The notes under the pieces are model-generated. The model was not told the origin of the DNA. It ran no database searches and saw only the letters and a list, made by a program, of their open reading frames with translations. A DNA stretch of 19,197 bases from an uncultured Oscillospiraceae bacterium (lineage in GTDB: Bacteria; Bacillota; Clostridia; Oscillospirales; Oscillospiraceae), in the NCBI GenBank assembly GCA_934572365.1, contig CAKTKX010000009.1, forward strand, positions 1 through 19,197, read 5' to 3'. Below are positions 1 through 7,255 of this stretch, piece after piece. The translations under genes were made by a program, and so were the position numbers. Each line of letters opens with the position of its first letter. The stretch's first letter is position 1.

Positions 1-1001
1 GAGTCGCCGCCGGAGAAAACGCCCTTCAGGCAGCTGAGGTCAGCGCCCTCCATATCCGGCAGACGGAGCAGCGCTTCATACAGGGTGGGAACGCCTGCGA
101 TGAAGTTGCAGCGCTGCTTGACCAGATCTTTTGCGTAGCTTTTGGGGGTGAACCGGGGAACCAGAATGCACCGGCCGCCCTGGGTCAGCATGGTGTGGAT
201 GCACACGCCCAGACCAAAACCGTGGAAAATGGGCATGGCGGCCAGCATCTTGTCCCCGGGACGGAACATGGGATTGGCGGCGATGACCTGCTGCCCCAGC
301 GCGTTAAAGTTCTTGTTGGTCAGGACGATGCCCTTGGTGGTACCGGTGGTGCCGCCGGAGTAGAGAATGACGGCGGGGTCGTCGGCGGTGCGGCTGATCT
401 TGTAGTCATAGAAGCAGCAGCGGCTCAGACGCTTGAATTCCTTCCACCGGATGACCGGGGCGTCCTCGGGGATTTTCTCGATCTTCCGCCCCTGGGTGAG
501 CATGTAGCCCGCCTTGATGGGCTGTGCCAGGGCGTCCTTGATGCTGGCGATGATGATGTTGACCACCTTGGTGTTCTTGCGGACGGACTCAAATTTATTG
601 TAGAACTGATCCAGGGTGATGGCGGTAACGCTTTCGGATTCATTGAGATAGAACTCAATTTCCTTCTCAGCGGACAGGGGATGCACCATGTTGGCAATGC
701 CGCCCACCAGATTGATGGCGTAAAACAGATAAATGGCCTGGGGGCAGTTGGGCATGGCGATGGTGACCTTGTCGCCCTCCCGGACGCCGATGGTTTTCAG
801 CGCCTTGGCGCAGGTTTCCACCTCCTGCACCAGCTTTTTGTAAGTGGTGGACTTGCCCATGAAGTCAAAGGCAACGTAATTGGGGTACTTTTCGGCAATG
901 GCCTCCACAGCCTCGAACATGGAGCCTTCAAAGTAGTCCAGGTGCATGGGGGTGCTGCCCATGGAGCCTGCCCAGGGGGTATTTGCAGTGATCGTTTCCA
1001 T
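1..1001 (-). CDS. Acyl-CoA ligase (AMP-dependent synthetase), 3' end beyond window
   Basis: Member of the adenylate-forming (ANL) superfamily, which activates a fatty or other carboxylic acid to an acyl-adenylate and then acyl-CoA. The first 333 residues are present. Seen directly: the phosphate-binding loop YSGGTTGTTKG at residues 214-224, a typical N-terminal region (GVREGDKVTIAMPNCP), and a GVFSGGD segment near the edge that matches the region before the adenine-binding motif. The C-terminal lid domain lies outside the window. The start is the ATG at 1001-999, which shares one base with the stop of the upstream gene (TGATG), so the two are translationally coupled. Pairing with an acyltransferase homologue, near PlsC-like and DegV genes, suggests a fatty-acid substrate; chain length cannot be read from the sequence. 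Confidence 0.93.
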   Translation of the reverse strand, partial: METITANTPWAGSMGSTPMHLDYFEGSMFEAVEAIAEKYPNYVAFDFMGKSTTYKKLVQEVETCAKALKTIGVREGDKVTIAMPNCPQAIYLFYAINLVGGIANMVHPLSAEKEIEFYLNESESVTAITLDQFYNKFESVRKNTKVVNIIIASIKDALAQPIKAGYMLTQGRKIEKIPEDAPVIRWKEFKRLSRCCFYDYKISRTADDPAVILYSGGTTGTTKGIVLTNKNFNALGQQVIAANPMFRPGDKMLAAMPIFHGFGLGVCIHTMLTQGGRCILVPRFTPKSYAKDLVKQRCNFIAGVPTLYEALLRLPDMEGADLSCLKGVFSGGD

Positions 1002-1867
1002 CAGTAATCTACCTCTTCCTGTATCGGTTTGTCCAGCAGCTGGGGATTTTCCAGCAGCGTTTTTAACAGAAGGACGGTTTTGGCGTAGTAATAGCCGTCG
1101 GCAACGCGCTCGTCGATGGTCAGACCCAGATCGATGCTGGGCTTCATCTCAAAGGTGCCGTCGTCGTTGAAGAAGGGACGCTTCTTGATCTCGCCGATGG
1201 CACAGAATACCGACGTGGTACCCCAGTTGGTCAGGTGGTGATAGCCTGCGTGGAGCTTGATGGAACCCAGATTGGTCAGCACCACGGAGGAATAGTAGGG
1301 GTCGCCCGCGATGACGCTTTGGGGCATCCAGCCGTGGCGATCCAGAAAGCGGGCAATGCCGCCCACCGCCTGCACGAGGAAGCCCGGCAGGCTCTGCACC
1401 GCGTTCAGGCTCTGGGTACCCTTGTCCACCTCGTCGTTGCTGCGGCAGATGGAGATCTGGCGGAAAATTTCGTCATGAACGGTGTCGATGGTGTCGGTGC
1501 CCTTGGAGTGGATGTAGGCCAGCGCCTCGCCGCCGTCGTCGGAAAACTCCTTCTTCACGGTGAAGGCCGCGGAGACCTCGTTGCGCTGATACATGGTCTT
1601 GTTGGCGATAAAGCGGTTCATTTTCGGCCGCAGGGTGATGACCTTCAGCATGGTGGTGACCATTACCTGAAAGAAATTGTATTTGTAGTCCGGGTTGGAG
1701 GCGTTTTTCTCGTCCAGATAAGCCAGCACGTTGGTCAGGTCGATCCGCTCGCTGATGAACGCCTCGTTGTCACAGCGGTTGGGATACATCAGCGGCATGA
1801 CCAGGTGCATGGCGTGGATATTCCTGAGCTTCACGCCGTCTTTCCTGTCACCGAATTTTTTTGCCAT
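1001..1867 (-). CDS. Stand-alone E2-type acyltransferase homologue lacking the catalytic His
   Basis: 288 residues resembling the catalytic domain of 2-oxoacid dehydrogenase E2 (dihydrolipoamide acyltransferase), which shares the chloramphenicol acetyltransferase fold. There is no N-terminal lipoyl domain and no E3-binding domain. The C-terminal signature that reads DHRxxDG in E2 enzymes reads DERVADG here (residues 252-258), so the general-base His is Glu; the codon is clearly GAG. The segment after it (LLLKTLLENPQLL) keeps the usual E2 ending. No E1 or E3 gene is nearby, so a role in a dehydrogenase complex is unlikely. It is first in a leftward operon and overlaps the acyl-CoA ligase start by one base, which suggests it acts with the ligase product, perhaps as an acyl-CoA-binding or non-canonical acyl-transfer protein. 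A purine-rich stretch (AAAGAGAG) precedes the ATG. Confidence 0.85.
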   Translation of the reverse strand: MAKKFGDRKDGVKLRNIHAMHLVMPLMYPNRCDNEAFISERIDLTNVLAYLDEKNASNPDYKYNFFQVMVTTMLKVITLRPKMNRFIANKTMYQRNEVSAAFTVKKEFSDDGGEALAYIHSKGTDTIDTVHDEIFRQISICRSNDEVDKGTQSLNAVQSLPGFLVQAVGGIARFLDRHGWMPQSVIAGDPYYSSVVLTNLGSIKLHAGYHHLTNWGTTSVFCAIGEIKKRPFFNDDGTFEMKPSIDLGLTIDERVADGYYYAKTVLLLKTLLENPQLLDKPIQEEVDY

Positions 1868-1893
1868 AAGTACACTCTCTTTCTGAAATCTTT

Positions 1894-1946
1894 AGGGGTA
1901 AAAATATTCTCCGTGCAGCCGCGACAATTTATGCGGTTTTGCCCCT
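1894..1946 (-). other. Inverted repeat in the 5' leader of the E2-like gene
   Basis: AGGGGTAAAA (1894-1903) and TTTTGCCCCT (1937-1946) are complementary over 10 positions with one mismatch, separated by 33 nt. On the leftward transcript they would form a long-loop stem within the roughly 100-nt leader. No riboswitch class is recognised. It could be chance; evidence is the repeat alone. Confidence 0.3.
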
Positions 1947-1972
1947 TGAAAGTTTCCGTCCTTTCGACGATA

Positions 1973-1981
1973 ATTATACCA
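1973..1981 (-). promoter_or_regulatory. Extended -10 promoter of the leftward E2-like/ligase operon
   Basis: On the minus strand the sequence reads TGGTATAAT, a perfect -10 hexamer (1978-1973) preceded by TGn. The -35 position falls inside the inverted repeat at 1996-2040 and is poor (AGATTC at 17-bp spacing), as is common for extended -10 promoters. Transcription should start near 1966, giving a leader of about 100 nt. A regulator bound at the repeat would block or contact polymerase. Confidence 0.6.
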
Positions 1982-1995
1982 CCCGTATACCATGT

Positions 1996-2040
1996 GAATC
2001 TAAACTGAAACGAAACTTTGTTTATTTTCGGTTTAGATTC
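1996..2040. promoter_or_regulatory. 20-bp inverted-repeat operator between divergent genes
   Basis: The arms 1996-2015 and 2021-2040 are inverted copies matching at 17 of 20 positions around a 5-nt centre; the outer ten bases (GAATCTAAAC / GTTTAGATTC) are perfect. There is no T-run, so it is not an intrinsic terminator. It sits in the 228-bp gap between the E2-like/ligase pair and the PlsC-like operon, just upstream of the leftward -10. The plus-strand side continues to a possible weak extended -10 (TGCGATATT, 2042-2050). A similar half-site precedes ftsH at 5311-5331. The likely role is a dimeric repressor site co-controlling both directions; the regulator is not encoded here. Confidence 0.6.
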
Positions 2041-2095
2041 CTGCGATATTCTTGGCGAAACATTTGTAGAAAATTCCTGAAAAAGGAGTGAGCAG

Positions 2096-2869
2096 ATGGG
2101 AGAACGGAAAATTTCCCCCCTGTACCGGTTGATCAAGGCCGCCGTACGGGCGGTTTATCCCAAAATCAGGGTCGTGGGGGAGGAGAACCTTCCGCCGGAG
2201 CCGGTGGTGTACGTGGGCAACCACAGCCAGATGAACGGCCCCATTGCCTGTGAGCTGTATACCCCCGGCGAGCACTATATCTGGTGCGCCGGTGAGATGA
2301 TGGACAAGAAGGAAGTGCCTGCCTACGCCTATCAGGATTTCTGGTCGGAAAAGCCCAAGGCCGTCCGCTGGTTCTATAAGCTGCTGTCTCACATCATCGC
2401 GCCATTGTCCCAGCTGGTTTTTACCAACGCCAACACCATCGGCGTGTATCATGACACCAGAATTCTTTCCACCTTCAAGAAGACGGTGGCGGCGCTCCAG
2501 GAGGGGGCAAGTGTTGTCATCTTCCCGGAGCATCACGTGCCGCGAAACAACATTATCTGCGAGTTCCAGGACAGGTTCATCGACGTGGCGAAGCTCTACT
2601 ACAAGCGCACGGGAAGAGCGCTTGTCTTCGTGCCGCAGTATCTGGCGCCCAGGCTGAAGACCATGTATCTGGGCAAGCCCATCCGCTTTCAACCCGACGC
2701 GCCCCTGGAAGAAGAGCGCAGACGCATCTGCGAATACTTAATGGAGCAGGTCACGGAAATGGCGCAGGCGCTGCCAAAGCACATCGTCGTGCCTTACCCC
2801 AACATGCCCAAGAAGCAATATCCTTACAATGTCCCCCAGGAGGCCACCCATGAGAAAACCGGAAATTGA
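2096..2869 (+). CDS. PlsC-like lysophospholipid acyltransferase with degenerate motifs
   Basis: 257 residues resembling the 1-acylglycerol-3-phosphate O-acyltransferase (PlsC/LPLAT) superfamily, which acylates lysophosphatidate or related acceptors at the membrane. Seen: motif I as NHSQMNGP (N42, H43), in which the Asp of the canonical HX4D is Gly48; motif III as FPEHHVP (143-149) instead of FPEGTRS; and a later VPQYLAPRLKTMYLGKPI segment like the motif IV region. His43 and Glu145 remain, but the usual catalytic Asp is not at its place. No clear membrane helix is present. AAGGAG lies 7 nt before the ATG. The 3' end overlaps the PAP2 gene by 20 bp, so they share a transcript and probably a lipid pathway. 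The family call is fairly sure, the activity is not. Confidence 0.8.
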   Translation: MGERKISPLYRLIKAAVRAVYPKIRVVGEENLPPEPVVYVGNHSQMNGPIACELYTPGEHYIWCAGEMMDKKEVPAYAYQDFWSEKPKAVRWFYKLLSHIIAPLSQLVFTNANTIGVYHDTRILSTFKKTVAALQEGASVVIFPEHHVPRNNIICEFQDRFIDVAKLYYKRTGRALVFVPQYLAPRLKTMYLGKPIRFQPDAPLEEERRRICEYLMEQVTEMAQALPKHIVVPYPNMPKKQYPYNVPQEATHEKTGN

Positions 2870-3539
2870 CTACCGCACCTTTCGGCTGTCTAAGCTCAAC
2901 GATCCGCAGTTTGCCCACTTAAAGCTTCTGGGCGGCTGGATCGGGTACTTTATCATGTATTTTCTGACGGAGAATCTGATTCCCGCGGAAAGCTGCCACG
3001 TGATCCACTGCCGGATTGACGATTGGATTCCCTTCTGCGAGTGGTTCCTGATTCCTTACGTGTTCTGGTATTTCCTGATCGTATTTACGCTGCTGTACCT
3101 GATGCTGTATCACGTGGAGGGCTTCAAGCGGTTCCAGATCTTCATCATCGTCACCCAGGTGGTTGCCATGGTGATTTATATTGTCTATCCCAACCGGCAG
3201 GATATGCGCCCCGAGGTGTTCCCCAGAGAAAATTTCCTCACGGCGTGTATTGGCCTGCTGTACCGGCTGGATACGCCCACCGGCGTGTGCCCGTCGCTTC
3301 ATGTGGCCTATTCCATGGGTATCGCGTCGGCGTGGCTGAAGGAAAAGAACGTGCGTAAGTGGTTCAAGGCGTTTATTCTCGTGTCCGTAGCGCTTATCTG
3401 CCTTGCCACCATGTTTATCAAGCAGCATTCCGCCGTGGACTTCTTCGTGGCGCTGCCCGTCTGTCTGCTGGCGGAGGAAATCGCCTACGGCAAGAGCTAT
3501 TGGGCTGTCCGCCGTAAGAAGCGGCATTCGGTGACATAA
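2850..3539 (+). CDS. PAP2-superfamily membrane enzyme (Aur1/sphingomyelin-synthase-like)
   Basis: 229-residue multi-pass membrane protein of the PAP2 superfamily, which hydrolyses or transfers phospho-headgroups of lipids. Seen: CPSLHVAYS around His151 and KQHSAVD with His193 and Asp197. These form the His-His-Asp triad typical of the Aur1/sphingomyelin-synthase branch, rather than the KX6RP-PSGH-SRX5HX3D set of classic phosphatases. About five or six hydrophobic segments are visible (roughly 28-45, 65-90, 95-118, 130-165, 170-190, 195-212). The ATG at 2850 was chosen because AGGAGG (2838-2843) lies 6 nt upstream; an in-frame ATG at 2829 would place that site inside the gene. The direct neighbour of a PlsC-like protein, it probably works on phosphatidate, diacylglycerol or a phospholipid headgroup. 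Confidence 0.85.
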   Translation: MRKPEIDYRTFRLSKLNDPQFAHLKLLGGWIGYFIMYFLTENLIPAESCHVIHCRIDDWIPFCEWFLIPYVFWYFLIVFTLLYLMLYHVEGFKRFQIFIIVTQVVAMVIYIVYPNRQDMRPEVFPRENFLTACIGLLYRLDTPTGVCPSLHVAYSMGIASAWLKEKNVRKWFKAFILVSVALICLATMFIKQHSAVDFFVALPVCLLAEEIAYGKSYWAVRRKKRHSVT

Positions 3540-3562
3540 TATATAGGAGGGGAGGAAAAGGC

Positions 3563-4237
3563 ATGTTTCAGATCATGGTCGTGGACGATGACCGAAACAC
3601 CCGGAGACTTTTGCAGGCGGTACTGGAAGCGGACGGCTACAAGGTACTCACCGCCGAAAACGGGGAGGACGCCCTGACGCTGATGGACTCGGAGTACGTC
3701 GATCTGATGGTGCTGGACATCATGATGCCCAAAATGGACGGCTATGAGTTTACCAGAACCCTGCGGGAGACGAACAACAACCTGCCCGTTTTGATGGTTT
3801 CCGCCAAGGAGCTTCCCTCCGACAAGAAGCACGGCTTTCTGGTTGGCACCGACGACTATATGACCAAGCCCATCGACGAAGAGGAAATGCTCTGGCGAAT
3901 CAAGGCGCTGCTGCGCCGGGCAAAAATTGCCAGCGAGCGCCGGATCGTGGTAGGAGATGTGGTGCTGGACTACGACTGCCTGACGGTGAGTAGGAGAGGA
4001 GAGGTGCAGGAGCTTCCCCAGAAGGAATTCCTGCTTCTGTATAAGCTCCTGTCCTATCCCGGCAAAATCTTCACCCGCATTCAGCTCATGGACGAAATCT
4101 GGGGCGCGGATTCCGACACCGGCTGGGAGACCGTGACGGTACACGTAGGCCGTCTGCGCAAGCGCTTTCAGGACTGGCCGGAATTTACCATCGAGTCCGT
4201 CCGGGGACTGGGCTATAAGGCGGTGAAGAGGGTATGA
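3563..4237 (+). CDS. OmpR/PhoB-family response regulator
   Basis: 224 residues in two domains. The receiver domain (about 1-118) has the acidic cluster DDD at 8-10, the phospho-acceptor Asp52 in VLDIMMPKMDG, Ser80 and Lys102 (MTKPID). The C-terminal winged-helix DNA-binding domain (about 125-224) has the family hallmarks LLLYKLLSYPGKIFTRIQL and TVTVHVGRLRKRF, and ends RGLGYKA. All key phosphorylation residues are intact. A strong ribosome-binding site (GGAGGGGAGG) sits in the 23-bp gap after the PAP2 gene, so it belongs to the lipid operon. The stop overlaps the kinase start by 4 bp. Targets are not shown by the sequence, though the repeats at 1996-2040 and before ftsH are candidates. Confidence 0.95.
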   Translation: MFQIMVVDDDRNTRRLLQAVLEADGYKVLTAENGEDALTLMDSEYVDLMVLDIMMPKMDGYEFTRTLRETNNNLPVLMVSAKELPSDKKHGFLVGTDDYMTKPIDEEEMLWRIKALLRRAKIASERRIVVGDVVLDYDCLTVSRRGEVQELPQKEFLLLYKLLSYPGKIFTRIQLMDEIWGADSDTGWETVTVHVGRLRKRFQDWPEFTIESVRGLGYKAVKRV

Positions 4238-5307
4238 GCAAAAAACCGGGGAGGCACCGCTGGTCGCTGACGCTGCTCTATTCCACCGCGTTTTTCCTCA
4301 TCCAGCTGGCGGCAGTCCTCATTACGGCGGCGCTGTCCTTTCTGCTGACCAAGCTGGGGGTGCTGGATAATCTGGGCATTCCCAGAAATTCCGGATTTGC
4401 CATGCTGATCGTGATGCTGCTGATCAGCGTCCTGGTGGGGAGCCTGGTTGCCATCGGCACCGTAAAGATTCCGCTGCGACCCTTTAACCGGCTGATCAAC
4501 AACATCAACCGGCTGGCGGCGGGGGATTTTACGGCCAGAATGCATTACGGCAAGGTCATAGGGGACAACCCCGTTTTTCGGGAGCTGTCGGAGAGCTTCA
4601 ACGCCATGGCGGAGGAGCTGGAAAACACCCAGATGCTGCGAAGCGACTTCATCAACAATTTTTCCCACGAATTCAAAACCCCCATCGTCTCCATCGCCGG
4701 GTTTGCCAAGCTCCTGCGCCGGGGCAATCTCACCGACGAGCAGAAGGAGGAATACCTTGCCATCATCGAGGAGGAATCCCTCCGTCTGGCGGCCATGGCC
4801 ACCAACGTAATGAACCTGACGAAGGTGGAAAATCAGACGATTCTAACGGATTTGACCACCTTCAATTTATCGGAACAGATTCGCGCCTGCGTGCTGCTGC
4901 TGGAGGAAAAGTGGAGCCGCAAGGAGCTGGACTTAGACCTGGAATTTCCGGAATATACCATCTGTGCCAACGAGGAACTGCTGAAGCAGGTATGGATCAA
5001 TCTGCTGGACAACGCCATCAAGTATTCCCCCAGCTATGGGGAGATCGGCGTGCGGATTGCGGAGGGGGCGGAGACGCTGGCGGTCACCGTCACCAACTAC
5101 GGCCCCGACATCCCCAAGGACAAGCTGAACAAAATCTGGGGGAAATTCTACCAGGCGGACGAGTCCCACTCCTCGGAGGGCAACGGCATCGGCCTTGCCG
5201 TGGTGAAGCAGGTGGTGCAGCTCCACGGCGGCACTGCCACGGTGGACAGCGGCAACGGCTCGACGGTTTTTACCGTGGAGCTGCCCAAGCGGGAGGAAAC
5301 CGCATAA
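4234..5307 (+). CDS. Sensor histidine kinase with minimal extracellular loop
   Basis: 357 residues. Two membrane helices (about 12-38 and 54-75) flank an outside loop of only about 14 residues. A HAMP domain follows (about 76-130), then the phospho-acceptor box NNFSHEFKTP with His145, and the HATPase_c domain with an N box (QVWINLLDNAIKYSP), G1 region (NYGPDIPKDKLNKIW) and G2 box (GNGIGLAVV). All catalytic motifs are intact. It partners the response regulator upstream (ATGA overlap). The tiny loop excludes a periplasmic ligand domain; such kinases (for example LiaS and BceS types) sense within the membrane or through a partner protein. Lying in one transcript with lipid enzymes and just before ftsH, it plausibly reports membrane state; that role is inferred. 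Confidence 0.95.
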   Translation: MSKKPGRHRWSLTLLYSTAFFLIQLAAVLITAALSFLLTKLGVLDNLGIPRNSGFAMLIVMLLISVLVGSLVAIGTVKIPLRPFNRLINNINRLAAGDFTARMHYGKVIGDNPVFRELSESFNAMAEELENTQMLRSDFINNFSHEFKTPIVSIAGFAKLLRRGNLTDEQKEEYLAIIEEESLRLAAMATNVMNLTKVENQTILTDLTTFNLSEQIRACVLLLEEKWSRKELDLDLEFPEYTICANEELLKQVWINLLDNAIKYSPSYGEIGVRIAEGAETLAVTVTNYGPDIPKDKLNKIWGKFYQADESHSSEGNGIGLAVVKQVVQLHGGTATVDSGNGSTVFTVELPKREETA

Positions 5308-5310
5308 GCG

Positions 5311-5343
5311 GTTTCGTTTCGGTTGAGAATTGCGTGATATAGT
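5311..5343 (+). promoter_or_regulatory. ftsH promoter with operator-like half-site
   Basis: An extended -10 element TGATATAGT lies at 5335-5343, with no good -35. Directly upstream, 5311-5331 matches 17 of 21 positions of the left arm (read on the minus strand, 2016-1996) of the divergent-promoter inverted repeat; the first ten bases, GTTTCGTTTC, are identical. The element begins 3 bp after the kinase stop codon. It implies a separate ftsH transcript with a leader of about 50 nt, under the same regulator as the lipid genes. No second arm is visible here. Confidence 0.45.
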
Positions 5344-5402
5344 AAAAAACATACGTTTTGCCGGCTGCGTCCGGGTCGGTGGAAAAAGGAGGAAACACGG
5401 AT

Positions 5403-7214
5403 ATGAACGAAGTCAAACAGCCAAAGAAACCCCTGATTTTCTACTACACACTGGTTATGGTCGCTCTGGTGCTGGTGAACTTCCTGCTGGTTCCCTGGAT
5501 TGCCCGGCAGCAGATCATCGAGGTGGACTACGGCACCTTCATCACCATGACGGAAAATAAGGAAATCAGTCAGGTGAAGGTGGAGGACAACCAGATCCTC
5601 TTTGAGGGCAAGGACGGCAAAATCTACAAAACCGGCCTGATGAATGACCCGGATCTGGTGAACCGGCTCCACGATTCCGGCGCGCAGTTCGGCGGAGAGA
5701 TCGTGGAGGAAACCGCCCCGCTCTTAAGCTTCCTGCTGACGTGGATCCTGCCCATTGTCCCGTTCATTGTTCTGGGGCAGTTTATGTCCAAAAAGCTGAT
5801 GGACAGAGCCGGCGGCCCCAATTCTCTGATGTTCAACGGCGGCAGCTCCAACGCCCGGGTGTATGTCCAGTCCTCCGACGGCATCAAATTTGACGACGTG
5901 GAGGGCGTGGACGAGGCGGAGGAAAGCCTGCAGGAGATCGTGGATTACCTCCACAATCCGGACAAGTACCGTCAGATCGGTGCATCCATGCCCAAGGGCG
6001 TGCTGCTGGTAGGCCCTCCGGGCACCGGCAAGACCATGCTGGCAAAGGCCGTCGCCGGTGAGGCGAACGTCCCGTTCTTCTCCATCAGCGGCTCCGAATT
6101 CGTGGAAATGTTTGTGGGCATGGGCGCGAGCAAGGTGCGTGACCTGTTCAAGCAGGCCAAGGAAAAAGCCCCCTGCATCGTGTTCATCGATGAGATCGAC
6201 GCCATCGGCCAGAAGCGGAACACCGGTACCATGGGCGGCAATGACGAGCGGGAGCAGACGCTGAACCAGCTGCTCACGGAAATGGACGGCTTTGAAGGCA
6301 ACTCCGGCGTCATCATCCTCGCCGCCACCAACCGCCCGGAATCCCTTGATCCCGCTTTGACCCGTCCCGGCCGGTTTGACCGCCGGGTACCGGTGGAGCT
6401 GCCCGACCTTCAGGGGCGGGAAGCGATCCTGCGGGTTCACGCGAAGAAGATCAAAATTGCTGACGATGTGGACTTCAAGCAGATCGCACGGATGGCCTCC
6501 GGCGCGTCCGGCGCGGAGCTTGCCAACATCGTCAACGAAGCGGCGCTGCGCGCCGTCCGGGACGGACGGAAATTCGCCACCGAAGCGGACATGGAAGAGT
6601 CCATCGAGGTGGTCATCGCGGGCTATCAGAAGAAAAACGCCATCCTCACCGACAAGGAAAAGTGGACGGTTTCCTACCACGAGATCGGCCATGCCCTGGT
6701 GGCGGCCATGCAGACCCATTCCGCCCCGGTGCAGAAGATCACCATCATTCCCCGCACCTCCGGCGCGCTGGGCTATACCATGCAGGTGGAGCAGGGGAAC
6801 CACTATCTGATGACCCGGGAGGAAATTCTGGATCAGATCGCCACCTATACCGGCGGCCGTGCGGCGGAGGAAGTCAAGTTCGGCACCATTTCCACCGGCG
6901 CTTCCAACGATATCGAGCAGGCCACCAAGATGGCCCGAGCCATGATCACCCGCTACGGCATGAGCGAGGACTTTGACATGGTGGCGCTGGAGACCGTTAC
7001 CAACCAGTATCTGGGGGGAGACGCGTCCCTGGCCTGTTCCGCAGAGACCCAGGCGCAGGTTGACCGGCAGGTGGTTGCGCTCGTAAAGCAGCAGCACGAA
7101 AAGGCGAAAAACATTCTCACGGAAAACAGGCAGAAGCTGGATGAGCTGGCAAGCTACCTGTACGAAAAGGAAACCATCACCGGCGAGGAATTCATGAAGA
7201 TTCTCAACGGCTGA
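5403..7214 (+). CDS. ftsH: ATP-dependent zinc metalloprotease FtsH
   Basis: 603 residues. This membrane-anchored AAA+ protease degrades misassembled membrane proteins and short-lived regulators. Seen: TM1 (about 11-33), a small external domain, TM2 (about 108-128), Walker A GPPGTGKT at 204-211, Walker B with Asp263-Glu264, pore-loop [13 protein letters not shown], the second region of homology ending RPGRFDRR, zinc site HEIGH (His426, Glu427, His430) and a probable third ligand Asp503 in [10 protein letters not shown]. The zinc motif is HEIGH rather than the common HEAGH, suggesting a divergent paralogue. The ATG at 5403 was chosen because GGAGG lies about 10 nt upstream; a TTG 45 nt earlier lacks a site and would add a polar stretch unlike FtsH. 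It follows a two-component system and precedes a DegV gene. Confidence 0.95.
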   Translation: MNEVKQPKKPLIFYYTLVMVALVLVNFLLVPWIARQQIIEVDYGTFITMTENKEISQVKVEDNQILFEGKDGKIYKTGLMNDPDLVNRLHDSGAQFGGEIVEETAPLLSFLLTWILPIVPFIVLGQFMSKKLMDRAGGPNSLMFNGGSSNARVYVQSSDGIKFDDVEGVDEAEESLQEIVDYLHNPDKYRQIGASMPKGVLLVGPPGTGKTMLAKAVAGEANVPFFSISGSEFVEMFVGMGASKVRDLFKQAKEKAPCIVFIDEIDAIGQKRNTGTMGGNDEREQTLNQLLTEMDGFEGNSGVIILAATNRPESLDPALTRPGRFDRRVPVELPDLQGREAILRVHAKKIKIADDVDFKQIARMASGASGAELANIVNEAALRAVRDGRKFATEADMEESIEVVIAGYQKKNAILTDKEKWTVSYHEIGHALVAAMQTHSAPVQKITIIPRTSGALGYTMQVEQGNHYLMTREEILDQIATYTGGRAAEEVKFGTISTGASNDIEQATKMARAMITRYGMSEDFDMVALETVTNQYLGGDASLACSAETQAQVDRQVVALVKQQHEKAKNILTENRQKLDELASYLYEKETITGEEFMKILNG

Positions 7215-7255
7215 TAACCGCGCCGTTTTGGCAGGAAGAAAGGTACTATCGCACT

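Noticed and set aside
195..1007. A 270-codon plus-strand frame over the acyl-CoA ligase
   Set aside because: The minus strand encodes a textbook ligase with the ATP-binding loop; the plus frame is Gly/His-rich noise.
1996..2040. The inverted repeat as an intrinsic terminator
   Set aside because: No gene ends nearby (both flanking genes start here) and no T-run follows the stem.
5358..5402. Earlier TTG start for FtsH
   Set aside because: No ribosome-binding site, and it adds 15 residues unlike the family; ATG 5403 has GGAGG at the right distance.
5724..7097. A 457-codon open frame on the minus strand opposite ftsH
   Set aside because: It is antisense to a clear FtsH with intact motifs, its product is rich in His, Gly and Leu with no recognisable domain, and such frames are expected in GC-rich DNA.
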